Shown here: positions 1 to 9,397 of the stretch, in pieces
Layout of the letters: every line of letters begins with the position of its first letter
How positions within the stretch are numbered: position 1 is the first letter of the stretch
DNA from: Paracoccaceae bacterium
GTDB taxonomy: Bacteria; Pseudomonadota; Alphaproteobacteria; Rhodobacterales; Rhodobacteraceae
Assembly: GCA_007695345.1 (NCBI GenBank)
Contig: REDZ01000057.1
Coordinates: 1 to 49,577 of the forward strand
Direction: 5' to 3'
DNA: 49,577 bases
The notes under the pieces: generated by a model
The model's database searches: none
What the model saw: only the letters and a program-made list of their open reading frames with translations
Told to the model about the DNA's origin: nothing
Position numbers and translations under genes: made by a program

Positions 1-201
1 GTAGCGATAGAACGGATCGGTCAGCGCGCGCTGCCAGTTGTCCAGATGAAAGCCCACCGTATCCGGCCCCACCGCCGAGCGCAGCCAGAAGGAATAGACC
101 ACGATGAACAGCAGCGGGATCAGCAACAGCAACGCCACCGCCCCCAGCGCGGGCGAGAGCAGGATCCATGGCTGGCGTCTTTCGCGAGCTTCTACAGACA
201 T
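1..201 (-). CDS. ABC transporter permease, N-terminal part (cut by window edge)
   Basis: This is the first 67 codons of an inner-membrane permease that continues beyond the left edge. The translation starts MSVEARERRQPW, followed by a long hydrophobic segment (about residues 12-35, LLSPALGAVALLLLIPLLF) and then a periplasmic-looking stretch with NWQRALTDPFY. That layout is typical of binding-protein-dependent permeases of the PotB/polyamine or opine type. The start ATG is at 199-201 with no strong Shine-Dalgarno. It is divergent from the LysR gene at 310, which may control it. The substrate cannot be told from this fragment. Confidence 0.7.
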   Translation of the reverse strand, partial: MSVEARERRQPWILLSPALGAVALLLLIPLLFIVVYSFWLRSAVGPDTVGFHLDNWQRALTDPFYRY

Positions 202-309
202 GGCGGCGCGTTGCCTTGCAGATCAGTGGTGTCGAGCATGATCAGAGATTGCAAAGCCCAGGTGCATAAGGCAAATTGATATTTGGAATAGTAGCAATAG
301 GCACGATCA
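202..309. promoter_or_regulatory. Divergent promoter region between ABC permease and lysR
   Basis: This 108-bp gap separates two divergent genes and is AT-richer than its surroundings. It contains an imperfect dyad, ATTG at 275-278 and CAAT at 295-298, around an AT-rich centre. That is the place and kind of sequence where a LysR-type protein would bind. The assignment is inference from position and symmetry only. Confidence 0.35.
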
Positions 310-1269
310 ATGGCTGACCGAAACGAGGCCGACCGCCTGACCCGCGATCTGGACTGGAACCTGTTGCGCAGCTTCGTCGTGATCGCCGAGGCACATTCGA
401 TAACGGATGCAGCGCGACGCCTTGGGCTGACGCAGCCATCGGTCTCAACCGCGCTGCAAAAGCTTGAAAAGCTTATCGGAAAACGCCTGATCGACCGGGC
501 GCCCGGACGCTATGAACTGACCCGCGCGGGGACTGTCCTTTACCGCGAGGCGGTCGAAATTCATGGCTCGGTTCACCGGCTTTCGACCCTGATGCGTGAC
601 ATGACCGACGAGATACGCGGCCATGTGCGTATCGCGGTCGCAAGCCATGTTGTCTGCCCGTTATTTGATCACTTGCTGGCCGAGTTTCATGCGCGCCACC
701 CGCGCGCGACACTCTCGATATCGGTCCTTGGCTCCAGCGCCGCGCTGGCCAGCGTCACAGCGCGCACGGCGTCCTTTGCGATCTGCCTTGTGCACAAGCG
801 CGACCCCAAGATCGAATACATGCGGCTGTATCGTGAATATTTCGGATTGTTCTGCGGACCACCGCATCCGCTTTTCGGACGCGAGAACCTTCAGCAAGGC
901 GACCTGTCAGGCCATTCCACCGTCAGTTTCGAAACCGACAGCCTGCATGATGCCCTGCGCTCTGTGACATTGCTGCGCGCGCAATCTGATCTGCGCGAAG
1001 AGATCATCGGCATGTCGAGCCATCTGGAAGAAGTGCGCCGCATGATCGTTGCCGGGCTGGGGATCGGGCCGCTGCCCTTGCATGTCGTGGCGCGCGACGT
1101 GGCGGACGGGCTGCTCTGGCGCCTGCCGCCCTATGTCGATCCGCCGGCGATTGACGTCCATCTGGCCTGGAACCCCAAGGCCACGCTTAACCGCGCCGAG
1201 GCAACGCTGTTGGAGATCATTCAGACCGCGATCCGGACAACCCCGATTGCGGCGCGCACATATGGGTAG
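310..1269 (+). CDS. LysR-family transcriptional regulator
   Basis: A 319-residue DNA-binding regulator of normal LysR length. The N-terminal winged helix-turn-helix covers about residues 15-75 (LRSFVVIAEAHSITDAARRL, then LTQPSVSTALQKLEKLIGKRL and R-x-x-x-x-x-LT-x-AG), which is the classic family pattern. The rest, from about residue 95, is a periplasmic-binding-protein-like effector domain (HVRIAVASHVVCPLFDHLLAEF). It is divergent from the ABC permease at the left edge, so it probably regulates that transporter operon. The effector is unknown. About 290 bp of non-coding DNA follow before the convergent end of the metalloprotease-like gene. Confidence 0.93.
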   Translation: MADRNEADRLTRDLDWNLLRSFVVIAEAHSITDAARRLGLTQPSVSTALQKLEKLIGKRLIDRAPGRYELTRAGTVLYREAVEIHGSVHRLSTLMRDMTDEIRGHVRIAVASHVVCPLFDHLLAEFHARHPRATLSISVLGSSAALASVTARTASFAICLVHKRDPKIEYMRLYREYFGLFCGPPHPLFGRENLQQGDLSGHSTVSFETDSLHDALRSVTLLRAQSDLREEIIGMSSHLEEVRRMIVAGLGIGPLPLHVVARDVADGLLWRLPPYVDPPAIDVHLAWNPKATLNRAEATLLEIIQTAIRTTPIAARTYG

Positions 1270-1558
1270 GGCGCGGAAGAGCGCGTTGGCAGGTAGCCCC
1301 ATTCAGGGGAAGGTACGGATAACGCGTTTCGGGTTTCCGACCGGGATGCCATGTTGCCAAACGCTTCGACGCGGGGTGCGGTCGATCTGCTGGCCACGCA
1401 TCGCCTGCCCACCACGCCCCTTGTGCTGATCCTCGACACAGATGCCGCAAAGGTCAGGCTGTCAGGTCCGCGCACGGTGAACGCGCCCCGACCTGAGGGC
1501 ATCATACTATCCAGGCGAGGGGATATTGGGGGCCATAAACATCGCGACGGCGTGCGCG

Positions 1559-4500
1559 TCACTGCGCGGATGGCGCAGTCTCGAAATTCCATTGCAGCGT
1601 TTCGCCCAGCCGGTTGCCGTGCATGTCATGCAGCCCTTCGCGCAAAAGCAGGGTAAAGTGACTGCCGGGCGCAAGGGGTTCATCCGGCAGCAGGCTTACG
1701 CGGCGCTGACCCGGCAGATGCGAATAGTCCACTGCGACCGGCGTACCTGTCGCATCGATAAGGTGCAGATGCTCCTCCAGCATGTCGGTTGCAATATCAG
1801 TCGCAAAGCGCAGCGATGGCGCGATGTCTTGCGGCGCGTCCTGTGAATCCGGCAGGTCCACCGCGACGGGGGCGGGTGTGCGGCTCAGTTCCAGCGGGAT
1901 CACCTGTCGCGTCGCGTGCAGCCCGCCCTGCGCGGTGATGCGCAGATGCGGGCGCGGTCCGGGCTCCAGCCCGGCGGCGCGCAGCGTGACCGCGGGGATC
2001 GACTGAAACAGCGCAAGTGGCCGCCATGGTGCGGCACCAGTGGGCGAATATTCGACATCGAAGCTCACGGGCCCTGTGCCCTCACTCGACCAGCGGATAA
2101 TGTGCTCTTCCGTGTCGTCCAAAAGCAGGCTCTGTGCAGGGATCTCGAGTATGGGCGCGGTATCGGAAACCTCGATCATGGCAAGCTCGCGCGCGCCTTC
2201 GCGCAACCGCAGCGCCACGGCCTGCGGGTGCGGATCAATCGCGACCCGGAAATCGGGCCAGTGAAGGGGGGTGTCGCCCGCCGATCTGGCGCGGAGTCGA
2301 CCATGCATCGGGTGGATATCGGGTGCGCGCGTATCAAATGCCGTCGCGACCAGCACACGGCCTTGTGCATCCAGCAATTCTGCTTTGTACGGCCCCTGAT
2401 CATGCGTCGCGGGCGCAGAGCGGATGCGCAGCGGATCAAGGCTCGCACCCCCTTCCGGCGCGATCAGGCCGGTCAGGATAATCCTGTCCGCTGGGGGGCT
2501 TTGGGCATCGCTGAGGGTGCTTGGCGCGGCCTGCGCAGTGCGAATGGCTTGCTGGCGCAGCAGGGCGTCACGTTGGCCGAACCCGGCCTGAATGTCGGCC
2601 TGCATCAGCGCGTATTCGACCTGCGACACCCAGGCCCTGCGTGAGGGCTGGATGTCGGGCCACATCAGCGAGCGCAGGTAATCGGGATCTTCGGCATTGC
2701 CCTCGTGGTAGGATTTGTTCCAGCCCTGCAAGCCCGATGGCGCGAGCCTGAAACCATCAATCGTCGGGTAGCGGCGCCGCCCGGCATCAACCGTGCTTGG
2801 AAAATGCGGCAGCGAAAACACATGGCCGAACTCATGCACCAGCCCCGTTGCCAGTACATCTGCGTCAAGCACCGGATCGGCCTGAATCTCCATCGCTACA
2901 GCGCGCGCGCGGTAGTCGAGCACCCCCTTGAAGAGCCGAGCCTCGAGGTTGCTCAAGGCCATACCGACCGCCGTCTCGCCAAGTGCGTCGAAGGGGACGA
3001 CCACGACTGTGATATCCTCGGGGCCGACATGATCAGACGCCTGGCGCTGCAAGTGTCGCAGATAAGCGCCGAATATGATCGCGACCCGGTTATCTTCAAC
3101 CGCGTCGCCGCGGCCCGCTTCGTTCAGCAGCAACATGGCTCCGGCGAGGGGGTCGCCCATCGTGGCCAGGAACAGGCCGAAGCTGTTTGTGCCGAAATCG
3201 AGCGGGTGCGCCGTCGCCGCGCGGTGGGGCAGATACTGCGGCACATAGTGTTCCGTCCGCCAGAGGGTCTGCATGATTGCCTGACGGTCCGCGTCGGAAA
3301 TACCCCCTTCAATCTCGGCCCGCAGCTCCATGATCACCTGAAGTCGATCATGCAGTGTCTCGGCGACGTTATCGGGAATTCCGGCCATACGGTCGGCCAG
3401 ATCTCCCTCGTCGATGCGGCCGCGGAGAATATCCATCGCCAGAGCGGCAAGCGCGTCTCGGGTATCACGCGCCAATCCGGGCAGGACTGAGTCGAGCGCG
3501 GACAGCTCACGCAAAAACTGCTCTAATTCATTTGCCCAGGGGCCAATTTCCGCCACGGCAAAGTAAAAATCCAGATCGCCCGGGTCGTGGTCCCAGATAT
3601 CTATCGGGTGGTCCTGCCGCGTATTGGCCGACGACAGCGGGAAGGGGAACGGGGCGTTGGGGCAGGCGACAAGTTCCAGCGTATCCGCGCTGTCACGCTG
3701 CGGCAACCAGCCGAAAAAATTGACCGTGTGACGGGCGTTGCGGCGGTCTTCGTCACCAAAGGCGCGTTGCGGTTCAAGCCAGGCAAAGCGGTTGACGCGC
3801 GCACGCAGATCGCGCTGCGCCACGACGCGCGGGTGGCGTTCGGACAGCACCAACTCGAACTCGAACCGTTCGGGTTGCCAGGCGGGCGCGATGTCCTCAT
3901 GCGCACGCCAATCCGGCATAAGCCGCGTCATGGCGGGCTTGTCAAACACCAGATGCGGGTCGCGCACAGTCTGATAGATGCGCAGGTCCAGCGGATGGTC
4001 CTGATCGAGTGGTTGCTGTGCCTCCATATCCAGCAGCGTCGAGAAGCGCCAGCTATGGTCCTGCTCGAGAAAGGCATCCCAGTCCCGCGCCTGCACGCCG
4101 TCCTCGCCGCCGGCAAGCCGCACTTCGTAATAGGCGCCAGATCGCAGCGGCGCAGTCGGGCGGAACATGTATTCGTGCGGATCTTCATAATGGTCGAGTT
4201 GCGGAAACGGATGCGTGGCCAGCCCGTTCGTGTTGCGTGCCGAACACATCGCCGCGTCCGTAGCCTGTTCAATCAGTGCGGCCATTTCAGCGGCGTCATC
4301 GCGCCAGGCACCCGGGTAGTGCGAGAGGTGCCACTGGCCCGGAACCTCGACCCGCGCGCCTTGGGCATCGCGGGTGAACAGGGTGAAGTTGTTCGCCAGG
4401 CTGGCATGATCGACCGGCGCATCAAAGGTCAGTGTGATTGCCGGGTGCTGGGGGTTAACGTTGGCGCGCAGCGCCGATGGCGTGTGGTCGATCAGTTCCA

Positions 4501-5332
4501 GCGCGTCATATGCACAGGTATCGGGATTGGCAGCATGGGCCGCGGCCTCGCAGACCCAGCCGCGCACCCGCGCCGAGCGGCCGGTGGGATCCCGGTTTCC
4601 GCTGCTGAATTCCTGCACGAGCGCGCTGAACTGCATGCGATAGCCATGGCCCGAGCGGTCCACCCGCACCCGGCCGCCCTGCACCTCGGTATAGAGGTAG
4701 TCGCCTGTGAAATCGTCATCTGTCGTCTCGGAAAAGCTGCGCGCCGTCATGCCTTGCGGGGTTGCATAGCCCAGCACTCGGTCGGCCTGAAACAGGTGGT
4801 TGGCCAGTCCCGAAAACCCTGTGCCGCCGCCGGTCTGGCCATCACCTGCGCCCGAAAACTCAAGCCGCGCCATCGCGGGCGCGGCATCGGGGACAAAGGC
4901 AAACAAATGGAAGGGCCAGTCGCGCGCGTCTGTGTGAAGAAGCGCATAAAGTTGCCGTCCCGGTGCAATACCAAATGCCGATTGGTCCAGGACAGTAAGC
5001 GTACCACCGCCCGACAGCGTCTCATTCCAGCTTCCGCTGACCTTCATTTCCCAGACCACCTGCGCATGCGCCTCGAACGGGGTGGCGCCTGTGATCGCCT
5101 CGGTCACGGCGGAGGGCAGCGCGCCGGTCCAGTCAGTGCCGACAAAACCCTCGATAGTGCGGGCAAACCCCTCGGGCGAGGACAGGTCGAAATCGAATTG
5201 CGGCACTGGCAGATCGGGCAGGTCCGGCAACGCATTGATCTGCTCTTGCGGGATCTCCAGCGTCTCTTGCGCTGTGCCGGGACCAGCGGCAAGTGCCGCG
5301 ATTATCGTGTATGTCAGGGCACGCAGGATCAT
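1559..5332 (-). CDS. Exported zinc-metalloprotease-like protein with Ig-like domain (module B1)
   Basis: This 1257-residue protein starts with a signal peptide (residues 1-21, cleavage after GTAQ). Residues about 90-280 form a domain shared with the coiled-coil protein at 15722-16978, including C261-x11-C273. Residues about 290-432 look like a first Ig-like or SbsA-like segment. A zincin site HEFGHVFSLPH lies at 833-843 (HExxHxxxxxH), with Ser where metzincins have Gly, and SLMWP near 890 could be the Met-turn. Residues about 1155-1253 form a C-terminal Big_5/SbsA-type Ig-like domain. The gene starts 4 bp after the stop of the exported protein at 5337-6656, so the two are surely co-transcribed. 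It is probably a secreted or periplasmic protease; the substrate is unknown. The protease call rests on the motif alone. Confidence 0.85.
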   Translation of the reverse strand: MILRALTYTIIAALAAGPGTAQETLEIPQEQINALPDLPDLPVPQFDFDLSSPEGFARTIEGFVGTDWTGALPSAVTEAITGATPFEAHAQVVWEMKVSGSWNETLSGGGTLTVLDQSAFGIAPGRQLYALLHTDARDWPFHLFAFVPDAAPAMARLEFSGAGDGQTGGGTGFSGLANHLFQADRVLGYATPQGMTARSFSETTDDDFTGDYLYTEVQGGRVRVDRSGHGYRMQFSALVQEFSSGNRDPTGRSARVRGWVCEAAAHAANPDTCAYDALELIDHTPSALRANVNPQHPAITLTFDAPVDHASLANNFTLFTRDAQGARVEVPGQWHLSHYPGAWRDDAAEMAALIEQATDAAMCSARNTNGLATHPFPQLDHYEDPHEYMFRPTAPLRSGAYYEVRLAGGEDGVQARDWDAFLEQDHSWRFSTLLDMEAQQPLDQDHPLDLRIYQTVRDPHLVFDKPAMTRLMPDWRAHEDIAPAWQPERFEFELVLSERHPRVVAQRDLRARVNRFAWLEPQRAFGDEDRRNARHTVNFFGWLPQRDSADTLELVACPNAPFPFPLSSANTRQDHPIDIWDHDPGDLDFYFAVAEIGPWANELEQFLRELSALDSVLPGLARDTRDALAALAMDILRGRIDEGDLADRMAGIPDNVAETLHDRLQVIMELRAEIEGGISDADRQAIMQTLWRTEHYVPQYLPHRAATAHPLDFGTNSFGLFLATMGDPLAGAMLLLNEAGRGDAVEDNRVAIIFGAYLRHLQRQASDHVGPEDITVVVVPFDALGETAVGMALSNLEARLFKGVLDYRARAVAMEIQADPVLDADVLATGLVHEFGHVFSLPHFPSTVDAGRRRYPTIDGFRLAPSGLQGWNKSYHEGNAEDPDYLRSLMWPDIQPSRRAWVSQVEYALMQADIQAGFGQRDALLRQQAIRTAQAAPSTLSDAQSPPADRIILTGLIAPEGGASLDPLRIRSAPATHDQGPYKAELLDAQGRVLVATAFDTRAPDIHPMHGRLRARSAGDTPLHWPDFRVAIDPHPQAVALRLREGARELAMIEVSDTAPILEIPAQSLLLDDTEEHIIRWSSEGTGPVSFDVEYSPTGAAPWRPLALFQSIPAVTLRAAGLEPGPRPHLRITAQGGLHATRQVIPLELSRTPAPVAVDLPDSQDAPQDIAPSLRFATDIATDMLEEHLHLIDATGTPVAVDYSHLPGQRRVSLLPDEPLAPGSHFTLLLREGLHDMHGNRLGETLQWNFETAPSAQ

Positions 5333-5336
5333 CGCG

Positions 5337-6656
5337 TCATGGCCGATACGGCTCTTCTTCCTGCAAGGCCGTGTCGAACCGGCCCTCGACCGGCAGGCAA
5401 TCGCTCAGGTCAGGGCCATCCATGAGGCGCGCGCCCTCCATCCGGCACAGATTGCCCTGAAAGGTGCCTGTGGCATGGCCGTCTTCCGCCCCCAGATCCA
5501 GCCGCTCGAATATGACGCTGGCCTCGCCGCCGCCATCGCTCGAGGTATAGAAAACCGCCGGGATGAAGCTGCCAGATGCCTCGAGCACATAGGTGATATC
5601 GGCCTGCATCGGCTGGCCCAGCGGCGGTTCATCGCTGTAAAGATACACGTCAAGTGCAAGGGTCTGCTCGGTGAGGATATTGGGGCTGGCGGGGTCGTGG
5701 CCGCTGATGGTGAGGGTGATATGCTCAGTGCCGCCGACCGGCTCTCCGGTCAATTGCTCCAGCATACCAGCCATCGGATTATCGCCGCCGAAAAGGTCAT
5801 CCAGCATTCCGAGTTGTTCTCGTTCCTCTTCCGAGAGTTCATCGGAGATCGCACCGAACGTGTCGGAAAAGCCTGGAACCGATAACACCATGCGCTGAAA
5901 ATTGGCGCTGGCCCCTTGCTGGCCCCGGATGTCACCAGCGATGGTCAGCCATTCGCGTTCCTCGCCACCCAGCGTGGCATTCACGCGGCCCAGCACGTCC
6001 ATCGTGGCCGGGCCGTCTGCGGCGGGGGCCTCGGCCGCGGGCGCTTGGTCCGCACCAGGTTCGATCCGAACCGGAGGTGCGAAGGGCAGCAGCGCCGTGT
6101 CGAACTGAAAGGACATCTCGAAACAGCTGTCGGAGATCGGCTCGGTCTGCTCGGTTTCCATATCGTGGGGGCACATCATGCCGATCGCGACGCCCGCAAT
6201 ATGCGCAGCGCCTTCGGTCAGGTCCAGCGCAGTGAGCCGAAGATCGAGCGGCCCCGTGCTGGCAAAGATGCGCGCTGGATCTCGGGCACCGGCACCCCAT
6301 TCCATAACATAAAACATGCCGGCTTCATCTGCCGGGCTGTCGGCATCAAGCGGCGCGGGGGCGTCGAATTCAAGCTGGATCGCGGCCATGCCCTGCATCG
6401 GGTGGGCACCCGGTACCGCCTGCGCGGGCATCCCCTCGATCGAGATCATGCCGCCATCGCCGCCAAAATTCGTGCGATACCCGGCAAGCGAGCGGTGAAA
6501 CATATCGACCGGGCCTTCGAACACCTCGAGTTCTGTCAGGATGCCATCGATCTCGACGGTGACACTGCCCAGATCCTGACGCTCCAAAGCAGCAAGCGCG
6601 CTTGCGCAGGTCATTGCGCCAACCAGAAGAGGGATGAAAAGCCAATGTCCTTGCAT
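5337..6656 (-). CDS. Exported protein with two copies of a C-x15-C-x6-FDT domain (module A1)
   Basis: A 439-residue exported protein that matches no family I recognise. It has a signal peptide (residues 1-22) and a good GGGAGG Shine-Dalgarno upstream of the ATG at 6654-6656. Two halves look related: residues about 28-190 and 218-432. Each ends in two cysteines 16 residues apart followed by FDTAL (C162/C178 then FDTAL; C404/C420 then FDTAL). A short Ala/Pro/Glu linker (about 203-217) separates them. The second half aligns well with the single domain of the protein at 16975-17724 (shared words such as ADITYV, GRFDT). The next gene, encoding the protease-like B1, follows after 4 bp. Function is unknown; a periplasmic or surface partner or inhibitor of B1 is a guess. 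Confidence 0.85.
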   Translation of the reverse strand: MQGHWLFIPLLVGAMTCASALAALERQDLGSVTVEIDGILTELEVFEGPVDMFHRSLAGYRTNFGGDGGMISIEGMPAQAVPGAHPMQGMAAIQLEFDAPAPLDADSPADEAGMFYVMEWGAGARDPARIFASTGPLDLRLTALDLTEGAAHIAGVAIGMMCPHDMETEQTEPISDSCFEMSFQFDTALLPFAPPVRIEPGADQAPAAEAPAADGPATMDVLGRVNATLGGEEREWLTIAGDIRGQQGASANFQRMVLSVPGFSDTFGAISDELSEEEREQLGMLDDLFGGDNPMAGMLEQLTGEPVGGTEHITLTISGHDPASPNILTEQTLALDVYLYSDEPPLGQPMQADITYVLEASGSFIPAVFYTSSDGGGEASVIFERLDLGAEDGHATGTFQGNLCRMEGARLMDGPDLSDCLPVEGRFDTALQEEEPYRP

Positions 6657-6949
6657 TGTACAGCCTCCCGAAGCGGTGTGGGTCCGCAGAGGCGTACCAC
6701 AACAGCAGGATTATGTTAGCGCGATTGCAGCTGTCAACTGACCAAACAGATAGGTTCGCAGGCGTTGACAGACGCCAGCCGCCCGGATGAAGCGCATCTG
6801 CTCCTGACCGATTGCAACGCAGTGGGTGCGTGTCACATGTGCCGTGCCTGCCGTGACCCCACCACGTGCCAGGCGGGATATGACGGCACTGTCAGGCCAG
6901 TGTGTTGATCGCCGTCTTTTTCGGACAATTTGCGCCCCGCAGCGCATGG

Positions 6950-8185
6950 TCAGGTCGGCTGGTGCGGCCTTGCACTTTGCCCGGCTTCCAGAGCGCGCAG
7001 CATATGCGCATTGCGCGGGCAGAGCGGATACAGCATTGCCTGCAAGGAATGGTAGATGTCAGGTTTTCCGATGAACTGCTGCGCGCGCGGCTGCCCGTCC
7101 CGCCCGATCTCGGGGTACCAGCCGCCGCGCGCGTGATCGATGAAATGCGTCTGCGCGACGTCCCAGAGACGCAGGAACCAGTCTGAATCCGTGTCGCGCG
7201 GGTCGCATTTCATGAGCGCGGCCAGCGCGCCGATGCCTTCGGTGACGGGCCACCAGTAGCGATCGGGGCGCAGCACCTGACCCGTGCGGTCCACCGTGTA
7301 GGCCAGGCCACCATCAGCACGCCAGGCATCGCTCAGCGCTGTCTCGATGAGCGCCCGTGCAATCCGTGCAGTGTCGTCCTCCGCTTGGCCTGACAGGTCA
7401 CGATGCTGAAGGATCAGGCGCGCGCATTCCAGCGCATGACCGGGGGTCGTGCCCGCGGGGCGAAACATCGGGTTGCCCTCAAACCCGTGATCGATCGCCC
7501 ATTCCGCCGTGAAATGTTCGGGGATGCGCCAGCCATTTTCGGGCGCAAGCTGTGCGGTGAAAAACCGCAATATGCGCCCGGCGCGGTGCAGGAAAACCTC
7601 GCGCCCCGTCGCCTCATGGGCCGCCATCAGCGCCTCGGCCCCATGCATGTTTGCGTTCATGCCACGGTATTGAGAGATTACCGACCAGTCGCGGCCATAT
7701 TCCTCGCGCAGAAGGCCGCGCTCTTCATCCCAGAAATGCCGGTCGATGATCTGCCCGATATCCTGCATCAGGCGCGGCGCGTCCTCATGGCCGACGGCCA
7801 TCGCGCTGGATGCGGCCAGCAGCACAAAGACATGCCCGTATGCCAGCTTGGTCGTATCCTCGAAACCGTCAGCCGTGATCGACCAGGCGTACCCCCCGAA
7901 TTCCAGATCCCGATGCCGCGACCAGAGCGCGGCCAGACCTGCATCGATCATCGGCTGACAATCCATCTCGCCCCAGGCATGGGCCAGCGCATAGGAATGG
8001 ATCATGCGCGTGGTGACATGCAATTCCTGCGGGTGCCCCGGAATCGGGGCGCCGTGATGGTCCAGCAAGTCGAACCCACCCTGATCATTCAGCGACTGAC
8101 GGAAAAACGCGATCTGCGCGCGCGCATCTTCCGCGAAGGCGCGGCGCAGCGCAGGGTCATGGATCGGCACGTCTGGTCTGGTCAT
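6950..8185 (-). CDS. AGE-family sugar epimerase/isomerase (N-acylglucosamine 2-epimerase-like)
   Basis: A 411-residue cytoplasmic enzyme of the (alpha/alpha)6-barrel AGE/YihS superfamily, which interconverts aldoses and ketoses or C2 epimers such as mannose/fructose or N-acylglucosamine. Family-like segments carry histidines that would line the active site: NMHGAEALMAAH, EWAIDHGFEGNP and GKPDIYHSLQAMLYP. Length is normal for the family. The start at 8183-8185 is chosen because GGGAGG precedes it; in-frame codons further upstream lack a ribosome site. It is divergent from the FAH-family gene at 8551. The substrate is not determined; mannose or a related hexose is plausible. Confidence 0.88.
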   Translation of the reverse strand: MTRPDVPIHDPALRRAFAEDARAQIAFFRQSLNDQGGFDLLDHHGAPIPGHPQELHVTTRMIHSYALAHAWGEMDCQPMIDAGLAALWSRHRDLEFGGYAWSITADGFEDTTKLAYGHVFVLLAASSAMAVGHEDAPRLMQDIGQIIDRHFWDEERGLLREEYGRDWSVISQYRGMNANMHGAEALMAAHEATGREVFLHRAGRILRFFTAQLAPENGWRIPEHFTAEWAIDHGFEGNPMFRPAGTTPGHALECARLILQHRDLSGQAEDDTARIARALIETALSDAWRADGGLAYTVDRTGQVLRPDRYWWPVTEGIGALAALMKCDPRDTDSDWFLRLWDVAQTHFIDHARGGWYPEIGRDGQPRAQQFIGKPDIYHSLQAMLYPLCPRNAHMLRALEAGQSARPHQPT

Positions 8186-8550
8186 CTCTGCTCCCTCCCC
8201 CTCTTCCTGCGGTCCGGACGCCATCGACACGCAGCACATTGCCCGCGCATATGCCGACGCCTCGCATGCCAGATAGAGCACAGCGTCCGTGACATCGTCC
8301 AGTTCAACGGCGCAGCCCTGTATTGTCCTTGCCTTGATCGAGCGGCCATCCTTCGGGGGCTGGTCGGGGTCGGGATGGTATGTTTGAGTATTTTTGGCAA
8401 GATGAAATCAGACGCGGTGTGCGGCGGCCGTGTCGCCAGGCTGCCATGGGACAGTCTCGGACATCTTGGCTTGCCCACGCGCATCAGGTATCGCGCAAGC
8501 GCCGTTCATGGCGGGAGTGCGGCACCTCTACTGAAAGGAAATTCCAAATC
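8186..8550. other. Intergenic region between divergent epimerase and FAH-family genes
   Basis: No gene is convincing in these 365 bp; possible frames lack ribosome sites and family-like composition. The region must hold promoters for both flanking genes. An AT-rich stretch at 8381-8408 (starting TGTTTGAGTATTTTTGG) stands out from the GC-rich background; it could be a promoter or a dispersed intergenic motif. Confidence 0.5.
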
Positions 8551-9258
8551 ATGAGACGCGTGACGGTAAAACCCGATTTCGTCATCGCGCCCCCGGCGCA
8601 GGTCAGCCTGCCGATCCGGGGCAGTGACAAACGCTTTCCTGTGCACCGCGTCTATTGCATCGGCCGCAACTACGCGGCCCATGCCGTGGAGATGGGGCAT
8701 GACCCCGACAAGGAGCCGCCCTTCTTCTTTCAGAAGAACCCGGACAACCTGTTCGCCGACCCGGATGTGTTTCCGTATCCTGACCGCAGCAAGGATGTGC
8801 ATTTCGAGATCGAGATGGTCGTGGCATTGTCGGGTGGTGGCAAGGATATCCCCGGTGAAACGGCCAATGAACTGATCTGGGGATATGGCGTCGGGCTGGA
8901 TATGACCCGGCGCGACCTGCAGGGCGAGGCGAAGAAGATGGGCCGTCCCTGGGAGGTCGGCAAGGCATTCGAGGGGTCGGCCCCCTGTACGGCACTGGTC
9001 CCGGCGGCGGAGATCGGCCACCCGACCGAGGGCGCGATCTGGCTGACGGTCAATGGCGAGATCCGCCAGCAAGGCGATCTGAACCAGATGATCTGGAAGA
9101 CACCTGAATTGATCGCAGTGCTGTCGCAGTATTTCGAGTTGAAACCCGGCGATATCATCATGACCGGCACGCCCTCTGGTGTCGGCGCGATCCAGCGCGG
9201 CGACGTGATGGAGGGCCATGTGGACGGGATCGGCGATCTGAAGATCACGGTTCGCTGA
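8551..9258 (+). CDS. Fumarylacetoacetate hydrolase-family protein (fumarylpyruvate hydrolase-like)
   Basis: A 235-residue hydrolase of the FAH superfamily, at the short-form length seen in fumarylpyruvate hydrolases and acylpyruvases. It carries the expected signatures: VYCIGRNYAAHAVEMG near residue 31, FFFQKNPDNL, the metal-binding E-x-E in HFEIEMVVAL, GYGVGLDMTRRDLQ, and the C-terminal KPGDIIMTGTPSGVGA. These enzymes cleave C-C bonds in 2,4-dioxo acids using Mg or Mn. The start at 8551 follows AAAGGAAA. A second, longer FAH member lies at 22837-23688 in an L-fucose-type operon; this one stands alone, so its substrate is open. Confidence 0.9.
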   Translation: MRRVTVKPDFVIAPPAQVSLPIRGSDKRFPVHRVYCIGRNYAAHAVEMGHDPDKEPPFFFQKNPDNLFADPDVFPYPDRSKDVHFEIEMVVALSGGGKDIPGETANELIWGYGVGLDMTRRDLQGEAKKMGRPWEVGKAFEGSAPCTALVPAAEIGHPTEGAIWLTVNGEIRQQGDLNQMIWKTPELIAVLSQYFELKPGDIIMTGTPSGVGAIQRGDVMEGHVDGIGDLKITVR

Positions 9259-9280
9259 CACAGGCTGCGCCTGCAGTGTC
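9257..9280 (+). terminator. Possible weak terminator hairpin after the FAH-family gene
   Basis: GACAC at 9257-9261 pairs with GTGTC at 9276-9280, with an additional short GC pairing inside, overlapping the stop codon. A short T-run (GTTT) follows. It could act as a weak intrinsic terminator. Confidence 0.3.
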
Positions 9281-9397
9281 GTTTCCGACCGTCCCGGGAT
9301 ATGACTGCCCACGACGGACTTCAACAGGTGCCGTCAAGCCGGTATCCTGTGGCCTGTACATTGCCATGCGGGTCAGCGGGTCAGACGGCACGGCCCC

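Noticed and set aside
3587-5425. A long open frame of 612 codons on the plus strand opposite the protease-like gene
   Set aside because: It is antisense to a gene with a signal peptide, clear domains and a paralogue. Its residues are Arg-rich and fit no family; such shadows are common in GC-rich DNA.
6711-6947. A possible small minus-strand gene upstream of module A1
   Set aside because: Composition and start context are poor; the stretch is better explained as promoter DNA of the A1/B1 operon.
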